From Branchiostoma floridae (lineage: Eukaryota; Chordata; Leptocardii; Amphioxiformes; Branchiostomatidae), in assembly GCF_000003815.2 (NCBI RefSeq), contig NC_049987.1, positions 21,818,120 to 21,882,119 on the forward strand: a stretch of DNA of 64,000 bases. Reading direction: 5' to 3'. The notes below the pieces were generated by a model. It did no database searches. It was given only the letters and a program-made list of their open reading frames with translations, and was not told the DNA's origin. The stretch's first letter is position 1, and each line of letters begins with the position of its first letter. A program made the position numbers and the translations under genes. This document shows, in pieces, positions 12,560 to 23,264 of this stretch.

Positions 12560-13372
12560 ATGACAACCAACACGCGAAAGCCTGTTGCCCTGGTAACGGG
12601 AGGCGGGAGCGGCATCGGCCGTGCCACGGCGGTCAGGTTTGCTGAGCTCGGGTACAGCTGTGTGGTGGCTGATGTCGACGAGCAGAGCGCCAAGGAGACA
12701 TTGGGCATGCTCCAAACTCCGGGCATCGCCGTGCAGGTGGACGTCACCATGGCAACAAGCGTGGAAGCCATGGTAACCGCGGCGGTTAAGCGCTTCGGGC
12801 GGATCGACTGCGCCTTTAACGGGGCCGGGACAGAGGGATCATACGCAAAAATCGCGGATCACCCAGAAGAGGAGTTCGACCGCGTCATGGGCGTGAACGC
12901 CAAGGGCGTGTGGCTGTGTCTGAAGTACGAGATCGCCCAGATGCTGCAGCAGGAGCCCGTCGTGAGCGACCCGGCTAGATGGGCCGACAAGCCGGACGTG
13001 TGCCGCTTCCGCGGGGTGCGGGGCAGCATCGTCAACGCCAGCAGCGTGGTCGGTCTGAGCGGCTTTCATTACCTTAGTCCCTACTGCGCATCTAAGTGGG
13101 CCGTCCTGGGGATCACCGAGACAGCCGCAATGGAGTACGCCAAGGACGGGATACGTGTGAACGCCGTCTGTCCAGCGCTGACCGCTACTCCCATGCTGGA
13201 TCGAATCAAAGAAAAGTTGCCACCAGACCTTCGTGGGCAAGAAGACCCAAAGTGGTATCCATTCGGTCGCCTGGCGGCACCCGCGGAGATTGCAGAGGCC
13301 GTATGCTGGCTGTGCAGCGACGCCTGTCCGTTCACTACAGGAGAGCACCTGAAAATCGCAGGGGGGATGTGA
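12560..13372 (+). CDS. Classical short-chain dehydrogenase/reductase, array copy 1 (type A)
   Basis: NAD(P)-dependent oxidoreductase of the classical SDR family, 270 aa, single coding exon. Cofactor motif TGGGSGIG at residues 13-20. Acidic residues after strand 2 (ADVDE, about 38-41) suggest NAD preference. Catalytic tetrad: Asn113 (VNAKG), Ser162, Tyr175 and Lys179 (YCASK). A loop of about 24 residues (131-154, QEPVVSDPARW...) before strand 5 is longer than in most animal SDRs. The frame stays open upstream of this ATG, but alignment with the other five copies and an acceptor (TTTTGTAG at 12536-12543) put the start here. A probable non-coding exon ends at 12169 (CAG|GTAAAT) and is shared with copy 3. 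PolyA signal 13495-13500. Substrate unknown. Confidence 0.93.
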   Translation: MTTNTRKPVALVTGGGSGIGRATAVRFAELGYSCVVADVDEQSAKETLGMLQTPGIAVQVDVTMATSVEAMVTAAVKRFGRIDCAFNGAGTEGSYAKIADHPEEEFDRVMGVNAKGVWLCLKYEIAQMLQQEPVVSDPARWADKPDVCRFRGVRGSIVNASSVVGLSGFHYLSPYCASKWAVLGITETAAMEYAKDGIRVNAVCPALTATPMLDRIKEKLPPDLRGQEDPKWYPFGRLAAPAEIAEAVCWLCSDACPFTTGEHLKIAGGM

Positions 13373-13614
13373 AGGATCCTATAGTATAAAGCTGGTCTGT
13401 GCAACACACAAGCTCTCACTGTCAAGGATTTCATGTAGCCCCTCTTGCAGGAAGATCGCCGAAGGGCTCCTTTATGTCACACTGCATGTGAACAAATAAA
13501 AGTTCATGAAACATACGTTCCGTTTTATTATGCTTCGTGAATTTACTATACTAAAGCGCGTCTGTGTGTACTGGTGTGTGTATTTGTGTGCATGATAATA
13601 ACGCAACACCACTG

Positions 13615-13700
13615 CGTGGCCAGGGATAATAATCTAGTTATTCTTGATCTGGTCATATGGTCCGCCACCTTGGATTTTGGCTGATGACGTCATCAACTTA
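13615..13700 (+). repeat. Interspersed repeat, also at about 38930-39015 in reverse
   Basis: The stretch around TTATTCTTGATCTGGTCATATG and the following GATTTTGGCTGATGACGTC recurs in reverse orientation in an intron of the C6-like gene. It is a dispersed element of unknown class with no coding capacity. Confidence 0.55.
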
Positions 13701-14036
13701 GCATAATTCATGCACATTTAATTATGAGATATATTCTAGATAACATAAGATTTTATTCATATAAGAAAATAGCAGTAAATGAAAGTGAAAAAATATATTG
13801 TTAGAAACAAAATTAGCGATTTATGTAAAAAGTGCCTGTCAACAAACGGTTGCCATGGCATTACGAAAAAGACGTTCCACTATGCTTCGTGAATTCACTG
13901 TGTCGTGTCTGAATGACCTTGCAATTACTTTCTAGATGGACACAATGCATTTTAGCTCTGTTTTCCGAATCATGAATAAAATGAAATTCACATCATACAA
14001 TTTTAAACAGGTGAAATGGAAACTTCCATTAGTGTT

Positions 14037-14096
14037 GGTTTGTGTGTGTGTGTGTGTGTGTGTTTGTTTGTGTGTGTGTGTGTGTACGTCTATGTG
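14037..14096. repeat. (TG)n microsatellite downstream of SDR copy 1
   Basis: TG-rich tract with flanks (AACAGG..GAAATGGAAACTTCCAT) that also precede the TG tract after copy 3 (20733-20824). It was therefore duplicated together with the gene. Confidence 0.9.
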
Positions 14097-14485
14097 TGTT
14101 TGAATGGTGTGCATGTGTGATATTGATCAGTACTGTACCCAAACCGTTACACATGAGTGAATAACGAACCACTGCCCCTACATTCTTAGTTAATTGTTCA
14201 ACGACTGCCTCAGAGAGACACAGCGAACTGCGCACTGTTCTGTGTCTTTTGGTCTGTGTTTCTTCATCATTCATTTCCCGTATACTGTTCACATTCACCA
14301 CAGGGTGACTGGAAATAAAAGTCATAGTTGCCAAGATGACAGAAAGTTTAGTTCAGAGTTGACAGTATCCGTAATTTATCAACCCTGTGTGACAACTGAC
14401 AGACGTTTCAGGTCACTGGGTCAATGAAAGAGCCAATTTGCCAACTAGAAGGTGTTGTTTTTGCCTGTTGAAAAGTCCATTTCCC

Positions 14486-14745
14486 TAGCCTCCTCTACCG
14501 GCCTCTCTGTAGGAATTGGCAAAAGTTGTTGTGGGGGTGGGGGTTGGAGGTAGGGGGGGTAGAGGGCGATTCGCGATCTTCAACGGGAATGTTCTTCAAG
14601 AATGCCGGGAAAGGTAGACTATAGTTGTCTCCTGGCACATATTTCTTTCCGGGCTTCCCGGTTGAAAATCGCGAATCGCCCTTCCCTTCACCGCTACCCC
14701 AATATATTTTGTCAATGCCCACAGAGAGGCCTGTGAAGGAGGCTG
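14486..14745. mobile_element. MITE, TAGCCTC family, long variant (9-bp TSD)
   Basis: The ends TAGCCTCCTCTACCGG and its imperfect reverse copy enclose GATTCGCGAT..ATCGCGAATC inner arms. Flanks CCATTTCCC and CCGTTTCCC match at 8 of 9 positions. It lies in the 5' region of SDR copy 2; a truncated relative is at about 17969-18130 next to the inverted promoter copy. Confidence 0.7.
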
Positions 14746-15807
14746 CCGTTTCCCTCGGTTTATTGGAACAGTGGCGTCCTTGATGCTGGTCATATGACCA
14801 GCATCGAACTTTGTTCAGTTCTTGAGGTCACGGCTTTAGGACTCAGGCAGCCAGATCGAAGGTCATTGTAGGACGCCATCATTCCAGCAGAGGTCTCGAG
14901 GTACGGTCTGGTTGAACTCTTTTATAACACAGTAGGTGAATCTTAGAGCTCAGTGTATTTTATGTGAACGATGGTTTTACTCATGTTTATCTCCTCCGGG
15001 ATCAAAACTGATGTCGGGTCTCGGGTGAACCATGATTAGCAAGCAGAAGAACCAGTCGAGGTTGATTTTGTCTGTGTTTTTTGCCTTTTTCTGTGTTTTT
15101 CGTCTGTCGTGTTGCTCGTCACAAAGTTTTCATGAGACCACCGTTCCACAGTAAAGTGCACATCACCAAAGAGCAGTCTGAGGAGCACAGAAAAGGCCAC
15201 AACATATCGACAAATTAAAACAAACCCCAACAATATCGTCTGCTCGCAGCTTGGAGATTAGGTGATCTTTTGGTCCAATGGTTGCACTAGCGTTATAACC
15301 TGCAAGCAGACTTTTCGCGTCTTTCGTACTTCTTTCAAGTCTTACCATTTCGAACTCGTCGTCTCAGATATGTGCCTGTATACTTGGCAGCTGACGCAAA
15401 GAAGTATATCTTATGTGCTTTTTTCACAGCATATCTTTAAAGTCATGTTAGGAGACCAGAGGTTAAAATGTGCACACAATTCAGATATAAAAAAACAACT
15501 ATGACGAAAACCGCCCCTTTCAAGGAAAACGTTGGAAATCAAGTGCATGTCAATGTTCTTTTATTCCGGTAATGTTAAAACAAACATGTAATGTCCGTGT
15601 AGCAATTCAGCCTTGGCCTTGGCCTGCTTGGTCATTACTAGCAGTTCTTATCAAGTGAGTTAGACCAAGATGGCCATCCATTCCCTCCGTCCAAAAGACT
15701 TCAACTTATTGGTATTAATTTATGAATATCCTATTCATCTAGTCACAGTAAATTCATACAAATCTTCAGGCAAGTGATAAAAGTGTTATCGTATCATTAC
15801 AGAAACC

Positions 15808-16620
15808 ATGGCAACCAACACACAAAAGCCCGTTGCCCTGGTAACGGGAGGCGGGAGCGGCATCGGCCGTGCCACGGCGGTCAGGTTTGCTGAGCTCGGG
15901 TACAGCTGTGTGGTGGCTGATATCGACGAGCAGAGCGCCAAGGAGACACTGGGCATGCTCCAAACTCCGGGCATCGCCGTCCAGGTGGACGTTTCCAAGG
16001 CGACAAGCGTGGAAGCCATGGTAACCGCGGCTGTTCAGCGCTTCGGGCGGATCGACTGCGCCTTTAACGGTGCCGGGACTGATGGATCGTACGCCAAAAT
16101 CGCTGATCACCCAGAGGAGGAGTTCGACCGTATCATGTCTCTGAACGCCAAGGGCGTGTGGCTGTGTCTGAAGTACGAGATCGCCCAGATGCTGCAGCAG
16201 GAGCCCGTCGTGAGCGACCCGGCTAGATGGGCCGACAAGCCGGACGTGTGCCGCTTCTGTGGGATGCGGGGCAGCATCGTCAACGCCAGTAGTATAGCCG
16301 GTCTGGTTGGCCTCGAGTACAACAGTCCCTACTGCGCATCGAAGTGGGCCGTCCTGGGGATCACCGAGACAGCCGCAGCGGAGTACGCCAAGGACGGGAT
16401 ACGTGTGAACGCCGTCTGTCCAGCGGCGACCGATACTCCCATGCTGGATCGAGCCAAAGAAAAGTTTCCACCAGCTATTCGCGTGCAAGCAGATCCAGAG
16501 CGGTTCCCTTTCGGTCGCATCGCAGCGCCCGAGGAGATTGCAGAGGCCGTGTGCTGGCTGTGCAGCGACGCCTGTCCGTTCACTACAGGAGAGCACCTGA
16601 AAATCACAGGGGGTCTGTGA
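15808..16620 (+). CDS. Classical SDR, array copy 2 (type B)
   Basis: 270 aa, colinear with copy 1; TGGGSGIG, NAKG, SS..YCASK all intact, so predicted active. It differs from copy 1 mainly in three segments: residues 91-95, 163-173 (IAGLVGLEYNS) and 206-235 (..DTPMLDRAKEKFPPAIR..), which line the substrate pocket in this fold. The acidic pair after strand 2 is ADIDE. Start ATG is 5 bp after an acceptor (CATTACAG at 15795-15802). The upstream region, with a probable non-coding exon ending near 14935, is shared with copy 4 and not with copies 1 and 3. PolyA signal 16745-16750. Substrate unknown. Confidence 0.93.
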   Translation: MATNTQKPVALVTGGGSGIGRATAVRFAELGYSCVVADIDEQSAKETLGMLQTPGIAVQVDVSKATSVEAMVTAAVQRFGRIDCAFNGAGTDGSYAKIADHPEEEFDRIMSLNAKGVWLCLKYEIAQMLQQEPVVSDPARWADKPDVCRFCGMRGSIVNASSIAGLVGLEYNSPYCASKWAVLGITETAAAEYAKDGIRVNAVCPAATDTPMLDRAKEKFPPAIRVQADPERFPFGRIAAPEEIAEAVCWLCSDACPFTTGEHLKITGGL

Positions 16621-16959
16621 AGCTAAGGTTACTATATAAAGCTGGTCTGTGCAACACACAAGATCTCAATGTCAAGGATTTTGTGGAGCCCCTCCTGCAG
16701 GAAGATCGCCCATGGACTCCTTTGCATCACACTGCATGTGAACAAATAAAAGTTTATGAAACATACGCTAGATTAATCTTCGTGAATTTACTCTACTAAA
16801 GTGCCTCGATGTGTACTCGTGTGTGTTTTTGTGTGCATGATGATAACGCAACCCCACTGCTTGGCCATCCGAAGATCAAATTCCGTGGATAGGTGGTTAT
16901 AATTAGGGGTTCGATCTTCGCTAGCTCCAGCTCGGACATGTCGTCCCAGCTCGGACATG

Positions 16960-17120
16960 TTGTAAGGCATTAATTTATTATTGCAGCATAGTGTCATGTC
17001 GGAGGATGACGTAAAGCCACCGGCCCAGTGTAAAAGGGAGCTTCCGGTGTTCGCCTCAAGCGCCAAACCTCTGCACGTAAAAGAACCCAACATACTTTAA
17101 TATCGAGAAGAGTAGGCGGG
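16960..17120 (+). repeat. Dispersed repeat after SDR copy 2 (also after copies 4 and 5)
   Basis: A block containing TCGCCTCAAGCGCCAAACC and CACGTAAAAGAACCCAACA recurs at about 23590-23770 and 26475-26690, always downstream of an SDR gene. It looks like an old transposable-element 3' end carried along by the gene duplications. Class not determined. Confidence 0.6.
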
Positions 17121-17459
17121 TGAGCAGGTGTGCTTGGTTAAAACACGCGAGCCGTAGCGAAGCCTCTTTGCAGTACTAACTAACGAAAAATCGCCGGGCT
17201 TTGTAGTTCGTCCTCGGTCTGAGGTTCAACCGCTGTACCTAGTACCTACTTTTACATCGAAGTTAGCTATCCATGATGTTTACACTGTTTTTGTACAAAG
17301 AGCTTCATTATCCATGTTACTTCCGTGTTTTTAAATGTTCATTGATATGCTGTGAAGACAAAGCACATAAGATGTACTCCTACGTGTCAGCTGCCAAGTA
17401 TACAAGCATATATATGAGACGACGAGTTCGGAATGGTTAGCTTGCCTGTTATAACGTTA

Positions 17460-18000
17460 GTGCAACCAGTGGACCAAAGGATCACCTAATCTCCAAGCTG
17501 CGAGCAGACGATATGTTTGGGATTGGTTTTGTGTTCCTCAGGCAGGTGCTCTGTGATGGTGCGCACTTTACTGTGGGATGGTAGTCTCAAGAAAATGCGC
17601 AACACGACAAGACAAACACAGAAAAGGCCACAAAACACAGACAAAATCAGCCTCAACTGGTTCTTTTTCTTGCAGACCATGCTTCATCCGAGACCCGACA
17701 TCAGTTGTGATCCCGGAGGAGAGAAACATGGAAAAAGGCATCCTTTACAGAAAATACACTCAGCTCTAAGATTCACCTGCTGTGTCGAAGAAGAGGTTCA
17801 ACCAGACCGTACCTCGAGACCTCGGCCTGAATTATGGCGTCCTAAAATGACCTCCGATCTGGCTGCATGAGGCCTAAAGCCATGACCTCAAGAACTGAGC
17901 AAAGTTCTATGCCGGTCATATGTCCAGTATCGGGGACGCCACTGTTCCAACAAACCGAGGGAAACGATAGCCTCCTTCACCGGCCTCTCTGTTGGGGTAG
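17460..18000 (-). promoter_or_regulatory. Inverted orphan copy of the type-B SDR 5' region
   Basis: Read on the minus strand, this segment matches the upstream regions of SDR copies 2 (about 14690-15290) and 4 (about 21650-22150): the stretch around the non-coding exon with donor CAG|GTGAATC (17769 on the plus strand), the GACCTCAAGAACTGA block and the GAAAATACACTGAGCT block. No SDR coding sequence follows it on the minus strand, so it is a promoter/first exon without a gene. The extent is approximate. Confidence 0.65.
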
Positions 18001-18865
18001 GATTGTGAAGGGGGAGGGCGATTCGCGATTTTAAACCGGGAAGGTTCTTAGACCGGGAATGGAATATATGCCGGGGACGAGTAGTGGTGGGTAGACTACT
18101 CGTCCCCGGCAATGCATATATTCTTTTCCGGGCATAAGAAGCTATGTTCGCAGTTAATTTCGGGGAAAACCCGTTGCTCCTCAAATTAACCAAGAAACTT
18201 TGGTATCAATGTAAGAGTGAGGAACTGGGCTATCACAAGGTGGGTTAAGCTAATGGGATCAAGGCGAATTGTAAAACAGAAAACCACAAATATACGGACC
18301 GAAAATTGCCAATGTTTCGAAAACCACAACGTTCGATGTTATTTTACAATCTACAAAATATCTACATAGTTGTGCTGCGCAAAGCCTGTAGATGTGAAAA
18401 AGTATAAACATTATGTAAGTCTGAGGTCTTTTTGTTGCACAACAGGCAGTTGTTTACACCCAACCAGGACAAAGTGCGTTCCGGCGTATGACCTGTCGAA
18501 GAGAGGGCTGCGCAGAACGGCTGCGCATAGAGCTCTGCGGTTCGACTGGTTAGTTGCATATCCGCACTGGGGGCGACATTGTTCCCGAAAAGTCGAAAGG
18601 AATGGGCTTCTTCAACAGACTGCATCATAATACAGGTAAATCGTAGCGCTGTGTTAAGATTTTTACACTCTTGTGGGGCATTATTTAGCCTGATTAAATC
18701 TCGCTTATCGCAGCCCACCCAACATCCGGCTGGCCTCATTGTTACAGCAGAGTTTGTTACACAGACTAGGGCATTGTTGCACTATAACAATCATCAGATC
18801 GAAAACGACGGGCCGGGAACACGTGAACAAATTTATAAGAAAACTTGGGAAAAGGTAGTTGTTAA

Positions 18866-19298
18866 AGGGATATATTGTAGACATTTGGCGCCAAAATTTC
18901 AAATGTTCTGAACTTTATAATCTCCAGTCATATTGACATTTGTAACTTATTTCCAACTTATCTGCGTCATTTTATCACATTTCTAGCACTAATTAACAAC
19001 GCGTTCGGTGGTTCTTTCGAATCCTTACTGAAGTTTGTTGAAAGTCCCCGCTAAGCTCTGAAAATCTGCGACCACAACGGTCGATTCGGAATCTACGGCC
19101 GGCTTACTTCCGGAAGGCTACCCGGAAGTAAGTGAATTTGGTCGTTGCTTACTTTGGCGTTGTTAATTAGCGCCAGAAATGTGGAAAAAAAAAACGACGC
19201 AGATAAGTTGGAAAGAAGTTACAAATGTCAATCTGACTGGAGATTTTGAAGTTCAGAAAATTTGAAATTTTGGCGCCAAAATTTTCCGTTATATGCCT
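18866..19298. mobile_element. MITE with TTAA target duplication upstream of SDR copy 3
   Basis: Long inverted arms (GGCGCCAAAATTT..., GACATTTGTAACTT...) enclose a GC-rich centre. Ends are AGGGATATA and TATATGCCT, flanked by TTAA on both sides (18862-18865, 19299-19302). TTAA duplications are typical of piggyBac and Kolobok elements. The matching region of SDR copy 1 (12280-12330) lacks it, so it inserted after the A/A' duplication. Confidence 0.75.
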
Positions 19299-19518
19299 TT
19301 AATAAGATCAATACTTCACGCTTAGCAAGTGGGACTGAATCTTTGGCGAGCCTACCCACGGTCGGGCTGGTACCTAGGGTGATACGGAATACACCGTGTT
19401 GTACTTTCTATGTATCCTATATCTTTGTTGCCTTGAGTACACATTGGCATTCAACACTAATTCAAGCTTGAGCATGTGATAAAGGTAAATTCTGTTTTCT
19501 AGGTGTATATCAGAAACC

Positions 19519-20331
19519 ATGGCAACCAACACACGAAAGTCCGTTGCCCTGGTAACAGGAGGCGGGAGCGGCATCGGCCGTGCCACGGCGGTCAGGTTTG
19601 CTGAGCTCGGGTACAGCTGTGTGGTGGCTGATATCGACGAGCAGAGCGCCAAGGAGACACTGGGCATGCTCCAAACTCCGGGCATCGCCGTGCAGGTGGA
19701 CGTTACCATGGCGACAAGCGTGGAAGCCATGGTAACCGCAGCTGTTCAGCGCTTCGGGCGGATCGACTGCGCCTTTAACGGGGCCGGGACTGAGGGATCT
19801 TACGCCAAAATCGCGGATCACCCAGAAGAGGAGTTCGACCGCGTCATGGGCGTGAACGCCAAGGGCGTGTGGCTGTGTCTGAAGTACGAGATCGCCCAGA
19901 TGCTGCAGCAGGAGCCCGTCGTGAGCGACCCGGCTAGATGGGCCGACAAGCCGGACGTGTGCCGCTTCCGTGGGGTGCGGGGCAGCATCGTCAATGCCAG
20001 CAGCCAGGCCGGTCTGGTTGGCCACCCGTACAACAGTCCGTACTGCGCGTCCAAGTGGGCCGTTCTGGGGATCACCGAGACAGCTGCAGTGGAGTACGCC
20101 AAGGACGGGATACGTGTGAACGCCGTCTGTCCCGTGGTGACTGCTACTCCCATGCTGGATCGAATCAAAGCAAAGTTGCCACCACACCTTCGCGGGCAAG
20201 ATTATACAAAGTTTTTTCCTGTCGGTCGCATCGCAGCGCCCGAGGAGATTGCAGAGGCCGTATGCTGGCTGTGCAGCGACGCCTGTCCGTTCACTACAGG
20301 AGAGCACCTGAAAATCGCAGGGGGGATGTGA
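19519..20331 (+). CDS. Classical SDR, array copy 3 (type A')
   Basis: 270 aa with all catalytic and cofactor motifs (TGGGSGIG, ADIDE, NAKG, SS..YCASK). Nearest to copy 1 by its flanks: the non-coding exon ending at 18635 (CATAATACAG|GTAAAT) and the acceptor TTTTCTAG just before 19503. Pocket segments are its own (QAGLVGHPYNS; VVTATPMLDRIKAKLPP; then DYTKFFPVGR). PolyA signal 20547-20552 in a 3' region that differs from the other copies. A 433-bp MITE sits in its 5' intron. Substrate unknown; predicted active. Confidence 0.93.
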   Translation: MATNTRKSVALVTGGGSGIGRATAVRFAELGYSCVVADIDEQSAKETLGMLQTPGIAVQVDVTMATSVEAMVTAAVQRFGRIDCAFNGAGTEGSYAKIADHPEEEFDRVMGVNAKGVWLCLKYEIAQMLQQEPVVSDPARWADKPDVCRFRGVRGSIVNASSQAGLVGHPYNSPYCASKWAVLGITETAAVEYAKDGIRVNAVCPVVTATPMLDRIKAKLPPHLRGQDYTKFFPVGRIAAPEEIAEAVCWLCSDACPFTTGEHLKIAGGM

Positions 20332-20732
20332 AGGATGCTATAAAGTAGCCTCCTTGGCCTTTTCGGCATTCCAAGAGTGCTGGTTCACAATTTTCAACAT
20401 ATCATTGGTCAGCTCCTTATGCCGCGAAGGTCGTGTCTGTTGTAGAATAAGCCGCAAATATGGCGAATATGGCTAGGTTTAAAGCTGTGTGACACAAGCA
20501 CTCACTGTCAAGGCTCCATGGTCCGGGAATCGCCCGTATGTGAATCAATAAATATCAATGATCAATACCTAATGCTACACTATGCTTCGTGAATTCACTG
20601 GGTTGCGTTCTTCTGAGTGACATTACTTTCTAGATGGACTAACACGTATTAGCTCTGTTCTCCCGATCATTAACAAATAGAAATTCATATCATACAATTT
20701 GAAACAGGCGAAATGGAAACTTCCATAAATGC

Positions 20733-20803
<71 letters not shown>

Positions 20804-20824
20804 CATGTCTGTGTGTTTGTGTGA
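20733..20824. repeat. (TG)n microsatellite downstream of SDR copy 3
   Basis: TG tract of about 90 bp. Its flanks match those of the TG tract after copy 1, marking the far end of the duplicated A unit. Confidence 0.9.
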
Positions 20825-22451
20825 CTTGTATGGAAATTTTAAGTCTAAAACAACGAATGAAGACTGTCTTTAAATGAATAGTTTCATTGGTTTCAACGGG
20901 TACTAGTGCTTTTCCACCCAAAACCCTGCCTTAGACACATGAATGAATAACAAGTAATTAACACCCCCTGCACATACAGCTACAGTAAAATGTCGCCAGA
21001 ATAACAGAAAGTTAGGTTCAAAGTTGGCAGTATTATTAACTTATCAATCCTTTGTGACAACTGTCAGGCGTTTCAGGTCATTGAGTCAGTAAAAGAACAT
21101 AACGATTAACAAGAATTTGTTGTTTTTGGTTTGCGTTTTCGCAGTTTTACTTATGTAGATATTTTATAGGCTAGTCACATTCACAGGTATAGAAGAATGG
21201 GCACATAATAATAATATTTAGTCTTTGCAGTATCGCCAAAGAACCGGGGAAGAACATCTACCCTCCTACATTTGGCGACGAGGATGGTATGTCGCGGGTA
21301 CCATATCTGAGGGCTGTGAAGTAGTGAACAATGGGCACATCATAATCAAAACTTACAAGAGCGCCACCATAATAATTTGTAGCCATCAATGCATCATGGT
21401 ACATTTTCGTTCAATGTATGGGGAAGCATGGAGATCAGGCGAATGTAATGTAGGACGCTAGCTAATAAGAAATAATACCACATAGAACTGTGCAAAATTA
21501 ATAGTACATTTCTACTGAACAGCAAAACGCCAAACGAAACCCGGTGAGAAAACATCAACCATTTCATCGCAGTAGGTCTAGAGCACCCCACTGCAACAAG
21601 ACTACGTAATGCGTTTCAAAGCGGCCTGTGTCACAGCTTGAAGTTCGTTATCCCCGGCTTTGTTGAAACAGTGGCGCCATCAATGTTTGACATTGTACCT
21701 TGAACAGTTCTGTAGCTCACGGTTATTGACGTCATACGGCGTATCGCAAATCACAGCTGGAAGCCATTATTCCAGTCGGGATCTCGAGGTACGGTCTGGA
21801 TAAACCTCTTCTACAACAAAGCAGGTGAATATTAGAGCTCAGTGTATTTTCTATGAAGGATGCCTAGCTTTTCCCCATGTTTCTCCCCTCTGGGATCACA
21901 ACTGATGTTGGGCCTCGGGTAAACCATGATCAGCGAGCAGAAGAACCAGACGAGGTTGATTTTGTCTGTGTTTTGCGGCTTTGTCTGTGTTTTCCCTCTC
22001 TCATGTTGCGCGTTTTCTTGAGACCACCATCTCACAGAAAGGGGCAAACCACCACGGAGCAGCCTGAGGAGCACAGAAAAGGCCGCAAAATGTCGACAAA
22101 ACAAACCCCAACTACATTAACTATATCGTCTGCTTGCAGATTAGGTGATTAGTCTGCTGGTTGCAATTACCTGTAAGTTGACCGTAAGCTGACGTTTTGG
22201 GTCTTTCTTGATCTTTCTTACCTATTCCAAGCGTTACCTTTCGATATTCGTCACCTCAATGGTCTGATTGAATATTTGGCAGCAAAGGGGTAAAATGAAT
22301 CTTATGTGGGGGGTTTTCACAGCATATCTTGAAAGTCATGTACGTTAAGAGACCAAAGTTCAAAACGTGCACGTGGCCATCGTATGACCCGCACGTACCA
22401 TTCAGATATATTCAGATTTAACAAAAGTGTTATAATATAATTACAGAAACC

Positions 22452-23264
22452 ATGGCGACCAACACACGAAAGCCCGTTGCCATGGTAACGGGAGGCGGGA
22501 GCGGCATCGGTCGTGCCACGGCGGTCAGGTTTGCTGAGCTCGGGTACAGCTGTGTGGTGGCTGATATCGACGAGCAGAGCGCCAAGGAGACGCTGGGCAT
22601 GCTCCAAACTCCGGGCATCGCCGTGCAGGTGGACGTTACCATGGCGACAAGCGTGGAAGCCATGGTAACCGCAGCTGTTCAGCGCTTCGGGCGGATCGAC
22701 TGCGCTTTTAACAGTGCCGGAATTATGGTATCGTACGCCAAAATCGCGGATCAGCAAGAAGAGGAGTTCGACCGCGTCATGGGCATAAACGCCAAGGGCG
22801 TGTGGCTGTGTCTGAAGTACGAGATCGCCCAGATGCTGCAGCAGGAGCCCGTCGTGAGCAACCCGGCTAGATGGGCCGACAAGCCGGACGTGTGCCGCTT
22901 CCGCGGGGTGCGGGGTAGCATCGTCAACGCAAGTAGTATAGCCGGCCTGGGTGGCTACCATTACAACAGTCCCTACTGCGCGTCCAAGTGGGCCGTCCTG
23001 GGCATCACCCAGACAGCCGCAGTGGAGTACGCCAAGGACGGAATACGTGTGAACGCCGTCTGCCCAGCGGCGACTGACACTCCCATGCTGAATCGATTCA
23101 AAGAAAAGTGCCCACCAGCTCTTCGCTCGGCAGCAGGTGCAAAGAAGTACCCTTTCGGTCGCATCGCAGCGCCCGAGGAGATTGCAGAGGCCGTGTGCTG
23201 GCTGTGCAGCGACGCCTGTCCGTTCACTACAGGAGAGCACCTGAAGATCGCAGGGGGGATGTGA
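22452..23264 (+). CDS. Classical SDR, array copy 4 (type B')
   Basis: 270 aa, all SDR motifs intact. Strand-4 motif is NSAG and is followed by IMVSYAKIADQQ instead of the TEGSYAKIADHP of its neighbours; pocket segments are IAGLGGYHYNS and AATDTPMLNRFKEKCPP. Upstream DNA, including a probable non-coding exon ending at 21824 (GCAG|GTGAAT) and the acceptor TTACAG at 22441-22446, matches copy 2. PolyA signal 23387-23392. Predicted active; substrate unknown. Confidence 0.93.
   Translation: MATNTRKPVAMVTGGGSGIGRATAVRFAELGYSCVVADIDEQSAKETLGMLQTPGIAVQVDVTMATSVEAMVTAAVQRFGRIDCAFNSAGIMVSYAKIADQQEEEFDRVMGINAKGVWLCLKYEIAQMLQQEPVVSNPARWADKPDVCRFRGVRGSIVNASSIAGLGGYHYNSPYCASKWAVLGITQTAAVEYAKDGIRVNAVCPAATDTPMLNRFKEKCPPALRSAAGAKKYPFGRIAAPEEIAEAVCWLCSDACPFTTGEHLKIAGGM

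Noticed and set aside
13932-14334. ORFs made of THTHTHT or CVCVCV repeats over the TG tracts (also near 20733 and 26290)
   Set aside because: Translations of microsatellites.
15766-16659. Long antisense ORFs opposite each SDR gene (up to about 300 aa)
   Set aside because: They mirror the codon bias of the real genes, recur in every copy for that reason, and encode His/Ala/Pro-rich nonsense without domains.
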